This document shows, piece by piece, positions 1 to 9,500 of a DNA stretch of 38,461 bases (position 1 is the stretch's first letter; every line of letters begins with the position of its first letter). This stretch comes from a virus, in the IMG/VR virus record IMGVR_UViG_3300035688_000024, positions 1 through 38,461 of that record; one strand, 5' to 3'. The position numbers and the translations under genes were made by a program. Below the pieces are notes generated by a model. That model was not told where the DNA came from. It did not search any database and saw only the letters and a list, made by a program, of their open reading frames with translations.

Positions 1-158
1 ATCTAAAATATGAAGATGCTCGGCGTTCTTGACTCCGATCAACCTTTGCTCTTTGTAATGGACTGCCGAATTGAAGCCCACTAAATCGTAGAGGTAGAGC
101 AGTCCAATCTCAGGGTCCTTGTAGAAGTCCTCTACTGTGCCTTGCCAATCATTCCACT
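1..158. repeat. Terminal overlap, left copy (circular contig)
   Basis: Bases 1-158 match 38304-38461 in the same orientation with one mismatch, G at 127 versus A at 38430. Joining the copies gives a unit of about 38,303 bp and restores one continuous minus-strand gene. The mismatch is silent (GAC/GAT, Asp). This reads as assembly overlap of a circular or permuted genome from a mixed population rather than a true phage terminal repeat. Confidence 0.95.
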
Positions 159-897
159 TATCAGCCAGTTGCTTGATTGCGAAGCCTTCCGATACAAGGT
201 CTTCTACTCCCTTCCCTAGATACTCAGCGAGGTCTTTTTTAATTTCCTGTTTCTCTGGCTTAACGGTCATGTTCTCAATAGCTTCTCGCGTTGTGTAAAT
301 CCGTTCTTTCAGATGCGCAAGCTGAATACCGGTGTGGGCATAAACTTTGGCCCCGGCCTGTCTGACCTTGTTGCAGAAGTCCCAGTCCTCTGAAATGAAG
401 ATGTCTTCAAACCTACCATCCTCAAAAACTGGGTAACATTCAGACCAGTTTCCCTTATTAAGCACTGGCATATCCTTGGTAATCTTCTCAAGGATATTAC
501 GACTAATCCCAATAAACCCCGTTGAGACAAATTGGACTTCCTCAAGATTGCCTGAAATATGGAATTGCCCGTTCCACCCTCTTTGAGCTAAGAAACTACC
601 CCCTCTTACCGGGTAGAGGCCCCCTACTACATCCTGACCGCCGCTTAGGGCATCCAGTAGCTTCTCAATGTCCTCAGGGGTGAATATAATGTCCCCATCA
701 AGGAATATCAGATAGGGTGCGCGGTTCTTTTGTAAGAACTGGTAGGCTGCTATGCTTCGACTTCGGCTTATAAGGGCGTCCCCTGTCTGGAACCACCATT
801 CAAACCTGTGATTTGTGTTGTGTAACTTCTCTACGCAGGTGATTGTCTCTACTGTAACCTGCCCGTAAGAGCAGGTATAGAGAACGAAATCTAGCAT
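1..897 (-). CDS. Glycosyltransferase-methyltransferase fusion, N-terminal part (runs off the left edge)
   Basis: The frame opens at ATG 897, with an AAGGAGGT ribosome site 5 bases upstream, and stays open to base 1. It continues at the right end of the window to 37908, giving a 430-residue protein on the circular molecule. Residues 1 to about 215 look like a family-2 GT-A glycosyltransferase: FLDGDI with the metal-binding DxD (residues 67-69), VGGLYP (about 91) and ISEDWDF (168-174) as the likely catalytic acid region. Residues 215-275 are a linker. The methyltransferase half starts near 290. The gene lies 37 bases after a decoration-like gene, so modification of a virion protein or surface sugar is a reasonable guess. 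The sugar and acceptor are unknown. Confidence 0.88.
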   Translation of the reverse strand, partial: MLDFVLYTCSYGQVTVETITCVEKLHNTNHRFEWWFQTGDALISRSRSIAAYQFLQKNRAPYLIFLDGDIIFTPEDIEKLLDALSGGQDVVGGLYPVRGGSFLAQRGWNGQFHISGNLEEVQFVSTGFIGISRNILEKITKDMPVLNKGNWSECYPVFEDGRFEDIFISEDWDFCNKVRQAGAKVYAHTGIQLAHLKERIYTTREAIENMTVKPEKQEIKKDLAEYLGKGVEDLVSEGFAIKQLADKWNDWQGTVEDFYKDPEIGLLYLYDLVGFNSAVHYKEQRLIGVKNAEHLHILD

Positions 898-911
898 AGC
901 AACCTCCTTGT

Positions 912-950
912 TACGGAATTATGTAGCTCACTGGCTACGGAATTATGTAG
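912..950. repeat. Direct duplication at a gene end
   Basis: The 15-mer tacggaattatgtag occurs at 912-926 and 936-950, period 24. The second copy covers the last codons and stop of the decoration-like gene; the first lies in the gap just upstream of the next gene's ribosome site. It looks like a small tandem duplication of the gene's 3' end. Confidence 0.9.
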
Positions 951-1363
951 TCCACATAGACATCCGCCACTAAACTGTCCGCGTTAGCGATGACACTTGC
1001 GCCAATTAGAATCCACGAATCAGTTGCATTATGGTTAGCGTTCGGAGCTGCCACTTTGCAACTGTAGTTCACGGCAGCAACGGGTCCAATCGCAACACCA
1101 ATGTTCAAGGCATTGCACCCAAGGAAATCCTTGCTGGCGTTAAGGCTATTATCAGTGGCATTATCTCCCAAACCAACCGCAAGAGTGCAGGCTGCCTCCG
1201 CCGCAGTTGTGATGTCTGCTACTATCCTATCAATGAGGATAATCGCATCTTCGGGATTCTCAACACCACCTACTAAAGCATTGGCATTAAAGTTGGTCTT
1301 GGATATTTTTATCGTGCCCTTGCGGACATAAGACGTGATTCCTGCGTCATATAAATTTGTCAT
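935..1363 (-). CDS. Putative capsid decoration or minor structural protein (142 aa)
   Basis: This is a small Ala/Asn/Val-rich protein with no recognised motif. It sits directly after the major capsid gene, 54 bases downstream, with its own AAGGAGG site. Alternating short hydrophobic segments and small residues suggest a beta-rich fold. Position after the capsid gene is typical of head decoration or stabilisation proteins, and that is the whole basis of the call. The glycosyltransferase-methyltransferase fusion follows immediately, so this protein is one candidate acceptor. Confidence 0.6.
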   Translation of the reverse strand: MTNLYDAGITSYVRKGTIKISKTNFNANALVGGVENPEDAIILIDRIVADITTAAEAACTLAVGLGDNATDNSLNASKDFLGCNALNIGVAIGPVAAVNYSCKVAAPNANHNATDSWILIGASVIANADSLVADVYVDYIIP

Positions 1364-1386
1364 GGTTAGTCCTCCTTAATGTATTT

Positions 1387-1409
1387 GGGGGGTTTAAGCC
1401 CAACCCCCC
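1387..1409 (-). other. Intergenic G-rich hairpin
   Basis: An 8-bp perfect stem (ggggggtt/aacccccc) with a 7-base loop lies between the capsid and decoration-like genes. On the minus strand it is followed by AAATAC rather than a T run, so it is more likely an mRNA-stability or processing hairpin, or a partial attenuator, than a terminator. Confidence 0.6.
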
Positions 1410-1417
1410 AGAAAGCC

Positions 1418-2410
1418 TTAACTGGTAGCATCTATGGCTGTTGTCTGACAGATACTATGAATACGAGACACAGACGAGGTTGAACCCATTGCTAGGGCAA
1501 CATAACAGTAAGCTCGGATGCCCTCAGCGTTGTAGTCCTCCAGTTTCTCGAAGTGGTCAACCTCGAAAAAGTCTTTCCCACCGGTTGAGCCGCCAACAAC
1601 AAGACTCACGCCACCATCTTCAATAGACCCGGTCCTGATAGCGTAGATGCTCACTAGGGCTGTGGAAGCCTTGCCGCCGGTGTTGTCGGTCTCGGTAGTT
1701 AGATAATCCGACACGACAATGGGAACACCATTGATGTATGAAATCATCTTGCCGAATTCATCTGCTTGCCTGGCCATAACAATAGCCCCGGCCTTGCCCA
1801 TGGAGTAGATAAACAACTTGTCTTGAATTGTCCCGGGCATCAGGATGAAACTCGGTCTTGGCTTGCATGCCCGCATAAGTCCGAGCAGAGCTGAGATTGA
1901 TAGGCCAATAGTACCCCCACCCATGTCCCAATCTTGGTAAGTAGCCCAGGCATTATGACCACCGGTAGCAGCACAGAGCTTATCTAGCCCGTCAAACTGC
2001 TTGGGGTACGTGGTGGCGTTGCCGTAAATAAGCTGGTCTTCAATGGTTCGCAGTGCTCCTTTTATGATTTGAGCCTGAATAACCCCTCTGTAATCATTGG
2101 GGTCTTTATAGGTCTCCTGAGCACCTTTAACCAATGCCCACTGGTCGCCGTATTCCTTTAGTCCCAGAGTAACCTGGGAGTAGGTGGCTACTTCCTTCCA
2201 CCCGTATTGCTCGCCCTTTGACTTCTCAGAGATGCTAGGTTGTGTTCCCTCTCGGTTCCACTTTAGCGTGTAAGCATCAACAGTCGTGACCGGCAATCGG
2301 GGTAAAAGTTGGCCAACCTCATATACCTGTTGAACAACACCGGGCAGTAACTTGGACTGCACCAGCTTGTTCATTTCATCGGGGCTGGCAAAATATCCTG
2401 TAATTGGCAT
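1418..2410 (-). CDS. Major capsid protein (HK97-like fold, inferred)
   Basis: The 330-residue size, the place after a charged scaffold-like gene and the sequence texture fit a major capsid protein. There is an N-terminal arm, an acidic and aromatic middle, an IEDQLIYGN segment near residue 144 followed by a FDGL motif as in many HK97-fold coats, and a C-terminal half of alternating beta strands. An AGGAGGA site precedes ATG 2410. There is no N-terminal protease-type cleavage signal or fused protease domain. I identify it by position and texture, not by a unique motif. Confidence 0.82.
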   Translation of the reverse strand: MPITGYFASPDEMNKLVQSKLLPGVVQQVYEVGQLLPRLPVTTVDAYTLKWNREGTQPSISEKSKGEQYGWKEVATYSQVTLGLKEYGDQWALVKGAQETYKDPNDYRGVIQAQIIKGALRTIEDQLIYGNATTYPKQFDGLDKLCAATGGHNAWATYQDWDMGGGTIGLSISALLGLMRACKPRPSFILMPGTIQDKLFIYSMGKAGAIVMARQADEFGKMISYINGVPIVVSDYLTTETDNTGGKASTALVSIYAIRTGSIEDGGVSLVVGGSTGGKDFFEVDHFEKLEDYNAEGIRAYCYVALAMGSTSSVSRIHSICQTTAIDATS

Positions 2411-2427
2411 GTGAATCCTCCTCTATT

Positions 2428-3132
2428 TTATTTTTGGTTTCGGAAGCTATCAGCATAAATCTGTGATGCTGATTTGCCTTTTGAGGTTTCTTTATGGCCA
2501 GATGTCACACCAGAAATAGGATTGAACTCAGTTTCACCTTCCGCTGGTCGTTTTTGCGTTCCGCTCAGCTCTTTTGCTAAAGTCTCAGCCTGCTCAGTAG
2601 TGGTGAGATTAAGTTTTTTCATACTGTCCTTGAGAGTTACCGGGTTAATCCCATGCTTGGCCCCGATTTCCCATATATCAATCTCTAATTGGGTTTCCTG
2701 AGCTGCCTGAATCGCTGCTGCGTGTTCAGCTTCCCGCTTGGTAAGGTCAGCCTCTCGTTTTTTAAGATTGACCTCACGAGTGGCAAATTCAGCATCCCGT
2801 GTTTTTTCGGTCTGCTTCTTTTGCCACGCAGCGAGCTTGTCAGGGTCTCGCCTCGCTTCCGCCAGTTCAGTTTCATCTCTTTGCCTTTGCCAGTCGGCTA
2901 TTTTGGTCTTCTCAGCCTCAATAGTCTCCCGTTCGGCCTTGAGAGTAGCTTCTCTATCGGAGAGTGATTTAGTATCTCTGCCTCTAGCAATGCGGTCAGC
3001 CTGTATCCTTTCGTTCAGTTCCTCTTCCGTGTAGTGAGTCTTGGCCTCCACTTTTGGAGTAATCCCTTCGCTACCCTCAAGAGCCTTTCCTTGTGGGAGG
3101 GAATCCTTTTGGGTTTCTTTGGTTTCGTCCAT
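2428..3132 (-). CDS. Scaffold-like protein (234 aa)
   Basis: This is a highly charged, almost fully helical protein. From about residue 40 to 160 it is a long coiled coil rich in Glu, Lys, Arg and Ala (repeated KREADL/KREAEH-type heptads), followed by a Gly/Ser-rich tail. It ends 17 bases before the capsid gene. Internal scaffolds of head assembly look like this. An upstream in-frame ATG at 3222 is unlikely because its first codons would encode a terminator hairpin (3198-3219). The ATG at 3132 is preferred, although the AGGAGGT site lies a rather long 15 bases upstream. Confidence 0.75.
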   Translation of the reverse strand: MDETKETQKDSLPQGKALEGSEGITPKVEAKTHYTEEELNERIQADRIARGRDTKSLSDREATLKAERETIEAEKTKIADWQRQRDETELAEARRDPDKLAAWQKKQTEKTRDAEFATREVNLKKREADLTKREAEHAAAIQAAQETQLEIDIWEIGAKHGINPVTLKDSMKKLNLTTTEQAETLAKELSGTQKRPAEGETEFNPISGVTSGHKETSKGKSASQIYADSFRNQK

Positions 3133-3197
3133 TGTTTCTGTTTGTGTACCTCCTCTAAATGATTGAAGCCAGCATCTTTGATTTACTGGCTCAAATG

Positions 3198-3219
3198 AAA
3201 AAGCCCGCATTGAGCGAGC
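3198..3219 (-). terminator. Rho-independent terminator after the polyvalent-protein operon
   Basis: On the minus strand, GCTCGC-TCAAT-GCGGGC forms a 6-bp stem (one G-T pair) followed by TTTTT. It separates the portal/polyvalent genes from the scaffold/capsid genes, so the capsid genes may have their own promoter or rely on partial read-through. Confidence 0.75.
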
Positions 3220-3243
3220 CATCCATCCTAAATATTGTTAGCT

Positions 3244-3495
3244 TTACTTCTTGAAAGTAGTGATGACTTCCATCTTCTTAATTACTGCACGTGGTATGAT
3301 AATGGTATCCCCTATGTCTTCTTCACCTGGACATATACTGTGTGCCACGCCTATGCTTCTCCCCTTTGTCTTAACCAAAATTCCATAAGAATAACAAGTA
3401 CAAGGTTCTATATCCCGTCGCTTGCTATAGTCCCTCCAACCAGGTGAATTTGTACTATCAATCCATTCTACCTTTACTATCTTGTGTGTTTTGAT
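3244..3495 (-). CDS. Small conserved-type phage protein with no standard start codon
   Basis: The frame is open from just after the polyvalent gene's stop to TAA 3244. Its product contains VKVEWIDS, a GW pair, SYGILV, GVAHSI and IIIPRAVI. This layout resembles a common small phage protein that starts a few residues before the VxWxD segment. No ATG, GTG or TTG occurs in the usable part of the frame. A GGAGG site at 3502-3506 sits 6 bases before an ATC at 3495, which I take as the start. An ATT at 3516 is the alternative. A base error in the assembly is possible. Confidence 0.55.
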   Translation of the reverse strand: MKTHKIVKVEWIDSTNSPGWRDYSKRRDIEPCTCYSYGILVKTKGRSIGVAHSICPGEEDIGDTIIIPRAVIKKMEVITTFKK

Positions 3496-3521
3496 GATTC
3501 GCCTCCATAAATCAATGACCC

Positions 3522-6500
3522 TTATCTATTGCCGATAGGTGTGTATCCTTTGGCTAGAACTAGCCAATCATCTAAGACAGGATTCGCTTTTCTGTAATCT
3601 AATCGGGGAGTCCCTGTCGGTTTTCCCATATAGGTTTTGTATAGGTTATAGACTTCCCGAGTAGGCACTTTGCTGAAGTCCTTTGGTTCTGTCCAGATGC
3701 CTAATTTATACATGGTATCGTAGAACTCTTTGTGTTCCATCAAGTACCAGTCGTCCTCATACCAGCCCGCCGAGTAATCCACGCCTTCTTTCTTCCTTAT
3801 CCCGAAGTAGTCAACATAAGTGGTAACAAGGTTTTCAGGTATGTTCTTTTGAAGCGCGTCTATAGTGTAGGACGCTACGCCGAAGCTCGTCATCTTCCCC
3901 TGAGAAAAGAGCATCGCTTCCCTGGCGTCCGCCCTTGCCGTGTCATTGGCGATATAACCAGGAGAGGCTTCGTTTCCATAATCATCATACTTGTCAAAGT
4001 CGTCTTTGTAATTGACCTCAAGTCTTAGAATGTCCTCGTTCCAGTCCTCGCCGGTATCACTTAACAGTCCGTTCTCTAAAGCCCACTGATGGACTTCCTT
4101 GTTGTCTATCAGCCAGAGTTTCATCTCGGCGCTGCTTGACCCGAACTCGTCAGCGATTTGCCCTCGCTCTACCCAGCCTTCAACCATAGTCTCAAGAGTA
4201 GGGTTGTCTTTCGTCCCCACATCTATAGCCTCAATTCGTCTCTCATCGTCTCTAAATTCAGGGTTATTAAGATATAGTTGCTGAACCGCCCTATCTCTGG
4301 CCGTCAAGCCGTCTGGCCCCTTTAAGGTGTCGTCTAGCCCTCCGTAGGCCTCAAGGAGGTCAGATAAATGCTGGTTCTTGAGTTTGAGTTCGGTTACTTC
4401 ATCCATGTCTTTCATTACTAGGGCGTTTTCTGGTATGTCCAGAGAGTGAGACAATGTAGAGACTTTATTCAACGCCTCTGTGCTGTAAACATTGGCCTTG
4501 CCCCATAAGGCTAAGAGAGCGTTCTCTTCGGGGTGAGTTCTCAGCCATTCTTCCCGGGGGTTAATGTAAAGCTCAGGGTGCCTGCCTAGAAAGTCTGCCT
4601 TTTGGTCTTCAGGAAGTGAATTGTATTGCACCAATAAGGCATATTGAGCCTGTGTCATGTTGCCAAGATAAGCGTCTGGGTAGTCTTTATCGAACTGCAC
4701 TAACTCCTCTTCATTGGTGATTTTCTGTCTTGCCAGCCATTGTGTTCTGTATTGTTCATAAGTATCGCCCTTTGTCGAATCGGCATTGATATTCGTTAAT
4801 CTCTTGTTGGGGAGTAAATCTATCTCCCTTAGAATGTCTTTGGCTTTAGCAACCGATAACACCTTTTCAGGTATGTTTTTCTTATCTGAAAGCATCTCAT
4901 AGGTTGCCCCGCCAATCATTCCGCTTATCTCGGAATAGTAATCTTTTACATCATAAACTGCGTTTTCTACTGTGTAAGGTAGATTGTCAGACCTTTGAGG
5001 TAAACCAAGTTTTAATTCGGCTGACCCCCAGTTGTCGCTATATGTTTGAACTCCTAGTCCTAGCATTGATAGAATACCGAATACTGTACCTGTTACCCAA
5101 CCTGAATCCCGTACCGCATCAATCCAGTCCTGAACACCCATTGGGGTTAATTGTTCATAAATTATCTTCTCGGCGTTCTCAGCATTTAGCTCTTCGCCTA
5201 TGAATGTTTTGCCTGACTTCAAATCCCAGAGTAACCCCGGCACTGGAGCGAGCTTTGACCTGAAGAAATTTACGCCTATATCTATTGGGTCTATCTTGTA
5301 TATTTCCCCTGTCTGAGTGGACTTCCGTTCCTCTGTAATTATTTGGGCAATGACACGCACATAAGGTTGAAACCCAGCCCAAAAGTCTATGCGTGTATTG
5401 CCGATTTTGATTTTACCGAAGTCGCTAGAGCGGGGGTCTTTTTCTCTATCCCCGCCACCTAACTCAGCTAAAACCTGTGCCAGTAAGCCCACGCCAACAA
5501 AGCTAACAAGGTTGCGAGCAATTACCTTTCTCACTGCTGGCGTTGTGGTAATAAGGTCAAGAGGGGCTTGAATACGGGACATTATGAACCTCGGAGAAAA
5601 GAAGGTAGCAGAAAGCCAGGGTGCAGCTCGACTAAACGCTCCCAAATCGCCACGCCCTGAAGCATGGTTAATAAATGAGGCTAATTTGCCATAATCAGCA
5701 ACACTTTTACCTGTTCCCTCCCATTGCCGGCAGTAATATGCCCATGTTTCCATTCTCAAGACGTTAAGGAAGGTTACATAAGCCCTCTCTGATGCACGGA
5801 CTATTGAGCCGACGATTGGCACTCTTTCAATTAAGCGCCCCATAAAGGCTTCTTCACGAGCGGTTACACTAACAACTTCACTTATAGGTGCAATATAAAG
5901 TTTGTGCTGTTCCGCCTTGTCTGCATAGACGTTATTGTGAACAATCTCATCTATTAACTTAAAGTTCTTTTCACTGAATACGACTTTAAGTTGTTCTTTG
6001 AACGCCTCGGCAAATTGGACTGGTTGCCCAATTAGCATTGCACCTTGCCTGAAGGTGGCGGATATGTCTGCTATTGTTTTCAGAGTCCTTGGTATATTGG
6101 CTATATCCTGTAATATTTTTAACGCCTTCGCCCCTGCTGGCAACTTTGACATGATAGCCTTTGTCAATTCTGGGCCAAACTCTTTTTCAAGGAGAAGTAA
6201 TTCGCCTTCCGTTGGTATGGCACCCATGACTAAATTAGTAAAAGCCTCATAAGTATTAAGTTTCTGGAATGGCTGAAGTTTATCGTCAAGGCGAATTCTG
6301 TCAATCATTCGCTCAATATCTGCATCGGTTACACCGAACTTCTGTAAGTCTAAGAGATACTCGCCCTGTGGTAAAAATCCCTTCAGAGCCCCCTTAGCCT
6401 TCTCAAATGCCTTGTATCCCTCCCCGCCCTGTAAAATACTAGCGAAGATAGCAGAACGCCTTTGTAACTCTTCGTGCTTCAATGCCTCAGTGACTTCCCT

Positions 6501-9500
6501 TGCTGGTTTGGCATCCTTGATACAGTCAATAAACTTCTTTAAGATGATTTCATCTGAGGCTGGAGTCGGGTCGGTCTTGACTCTGTTAATGACCTCTGGC
6601 GGTGGTTGAGGTAGAGGAACTTCCGCTTTAGGGAGTGTTACCTCAGGAGTAACCCACGGTAATACCCTATCTGGTGCTCTCCATATTCCGTCTTTGCCAC
6701 GCACTAAACCCTTTTCTGCTTCAATCTCCCCTGTACCACTATTAAAATCAACATCCCTAGGGTCAGCCTTTATCTCTAAGACTTCTGGACCGTATTGTTT
6801 AGCCCCCTCACTGCCAAAGGCAGCCCTAGATTTAGCATGACTAAAGAAACTCATCTCATCAAAGCGACCACTTTGCCTTATCGCATTAGCAGCAACTTCA
6901 GATGTGCCGTGGTATATTGTAATTGTGCCATCGGGATTCTGATTAAGCCGATAACCATTTGCCTTGAGTTCATCTGCAATTTCTTTGCCAGCATCATACA
7001 TTTCACCTAAATCTTTTTGGAATAGACTTTCCTTCATTGGTGTCCATTTTGACTCGGGTGTAACCTTTTTGGCAACTTCAGGTATCATTTGCCTCGCCTG
7101 TTGATAGACATTACGCATCTCGTCTAATTGCCTTGTCGTGTATTCCTTAAACAGATTCCTTACCCCAGGTTGAATTGCCCGATTACCTAATTCAGTTTCA
7201 ATGTCCTTAATCACAGAATCAAGTTCTTGAATAGTCTCCACCTCGTCAAGCTCTTGCTGCACTTCAAGTCTGGCTAATTCAAGACGTAAGTCGCCCTTTG
7301 TTACCTGTGCTGTGGGAGTCTTGGCTAGCGTCTCTAATTGTTTCTTGATCTCGGCAATCCTCTCTGTAACGGCTTTAGCATTGTACTCCCTCAACCTTAA
7401 ATAGTCGTCTATCCGAGCTTGGACAAGTCTGCCTGTCGGTTGTGGTCTAACTGGTTCTGCTGTTGCCATTCCGGGGATACCTGCCTGTAACCCCTGCTCT
7501 GGCATACCTGGCGGAGTTTCGGGAATCTCACCTTCACCCCTTTCTAGTTGCTGTCTGAGTTTGTATATTCCTTTCAATCGGCGGATAAATTCCTCTTCAG
7601 TTGTGTGGAACTGTTCGGATAATTCATCTAGTACATAGGCAGACTCAACTCTGTTAGTGGCAATACCTCCTTTCTTAATCTTCGATTGCACCCACTCTAC
7701 AGGTTTCTGCATTAGGGCAGCAGCTTCCTTGACCGTGAACGTCTCAGGCCAGTCGCCATTCTTTAGGAAATAATCTAAGTGAACCTTGCGCTTGCCAACG
7801 TGGACTGTATAGGTAGCTATCGGGTCAGTAGCAAGAAATTCCTCTATCCCAGAAGGCTGAAGTCCTGCCTCTGGCATACCAGCTTCGGTGGTGGGGATTG
7901 CTACTTCGGGTTTAATGCGTGTCCATTTACCTTCACCAAACTGTTCCCTCATTTCTCTACTTGTTATAAAGTCCGACCGACCCCTTACAAGTTCTTTTTC
8001 ACCCCTTTTAATTTCTTTGACTGTCCAATAACCCGATAGGTCAGTTCTTAAACCGCTTGGAGTTTCTCTCCCCCACCATTTGGTAAGTTTAAATGTAGAA
8101 CCAGTTTCAGGAACGAAAAAGGTATCTCCCACCTTCGGTAAGATATATTTAGGTACTGTAACCTCTGTGGTAACAGGTGTAACCTTCTTAGCAACTTCCT
8201 CCGCAATTCTCATTTCATCCAGTAACTTGTCTGCTAATTCAGCCTGGACGGGGGTTACAGGATGTTCTTCCTGATACTCCTCTCGGGCAACCTCAATCGC
8301 CTTGAACATCGCTGCTTCCCCTTCTAGAGTCATAGCGATTTCGTTAGCAGCCTGCACCTGGGCTTGCCCTTCGGTAAGCCCGGCATTTTGAAACTTCTTT
8401 ACCGCCTCGTCATATTTCTGCCCTGTCTCTGTGGATAAGTTAGAGCGGAATGTTTGGAATGAGGCAGCTCCGCCAAGGACACCAAAGGGTAAGGCTCCTA
8501 TTGTGGCCTGAATATAAGATTGGCTTACGCCCTCTAAAATAGACTGCGTTGCATCGTAATGTTTAAGAATGGCGTTATACGCTACTTGACTGATTGCCTC
8601 CTCCAGACCTTCAATGTTTGGGATAATAACTCCAGCTATAACACCTTTGACAATTCGATTTGATACCCCCTTAAAAATGGTTTTCCATATCGGTGCCATT
8701 GCTGTCTTGATTGGCTTGAACAAAAGACCTAAGAGGGGTAAATCTGAGACCATTTCAATCCCACCAGCAATAGAACCATAAAGCGTACCCCACTTTGTAG
8801 CTTCCTCAAACGGTATGCCTTGCCTCACTAATTCCTCGGTCATACTACTAGCTTCAGGCGCACCCGCAACTAACATTCCCGCGGGAATACCGACAAAGGG
8901 AGTAGCTATGGCTGATACTGCTACGATAGTCCCCATAGTGCTGAGCGTATATGCAAGACTACTGGTAAAAGAATAGGCATAGTAACCAGGGTCTTTAAAT
9001 AATGCTGGGTTATCAAATGGACTTTCTGAATACTCAGGCTTGGGTGTGAGTTCAGGATGTACTTCAATCCAGGTCTTATTTTGTTCAACAAGCCGTAAGA
9101 ACTGCTGTTCGGCACCTTCCTGAATAATTTTAATATCTTTTTCATGGAACTCTTCCAGTCCAGATGGCATTATAGGTTTTTCTACACGTAGCCAGAACTC
9201 CCTTAGATTGGTCATAACACTAGGTAAAATAGAGGTAAAGGTTTGCTTTATCCCATGAACAAAACTTACTGCACCAGCATATAGAGGGTCTAAGATATTG
9301 TCCTTTAGCCAACTTTCTGGTACATATTGTGCTGGCACAACTCCTTGAAATAGTTGGGATATCTCATCATCTGTAAAATATTGGATATTTCCCGCTGCAT
9401 CCTTAAATTCAAGTGACTTGAGGAACGCCACCATATCCTCAGTCGGCCCGAGTTCTCTTATATCCGCCAGAAATCCTTCAGGATTATTCGTCATATAATC

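Noticed and set aside
3132-3222. Longer scaffold start at 3222
   Set aside because: The added codons overlap a terminator hairpin and lack scaffold-like composition.
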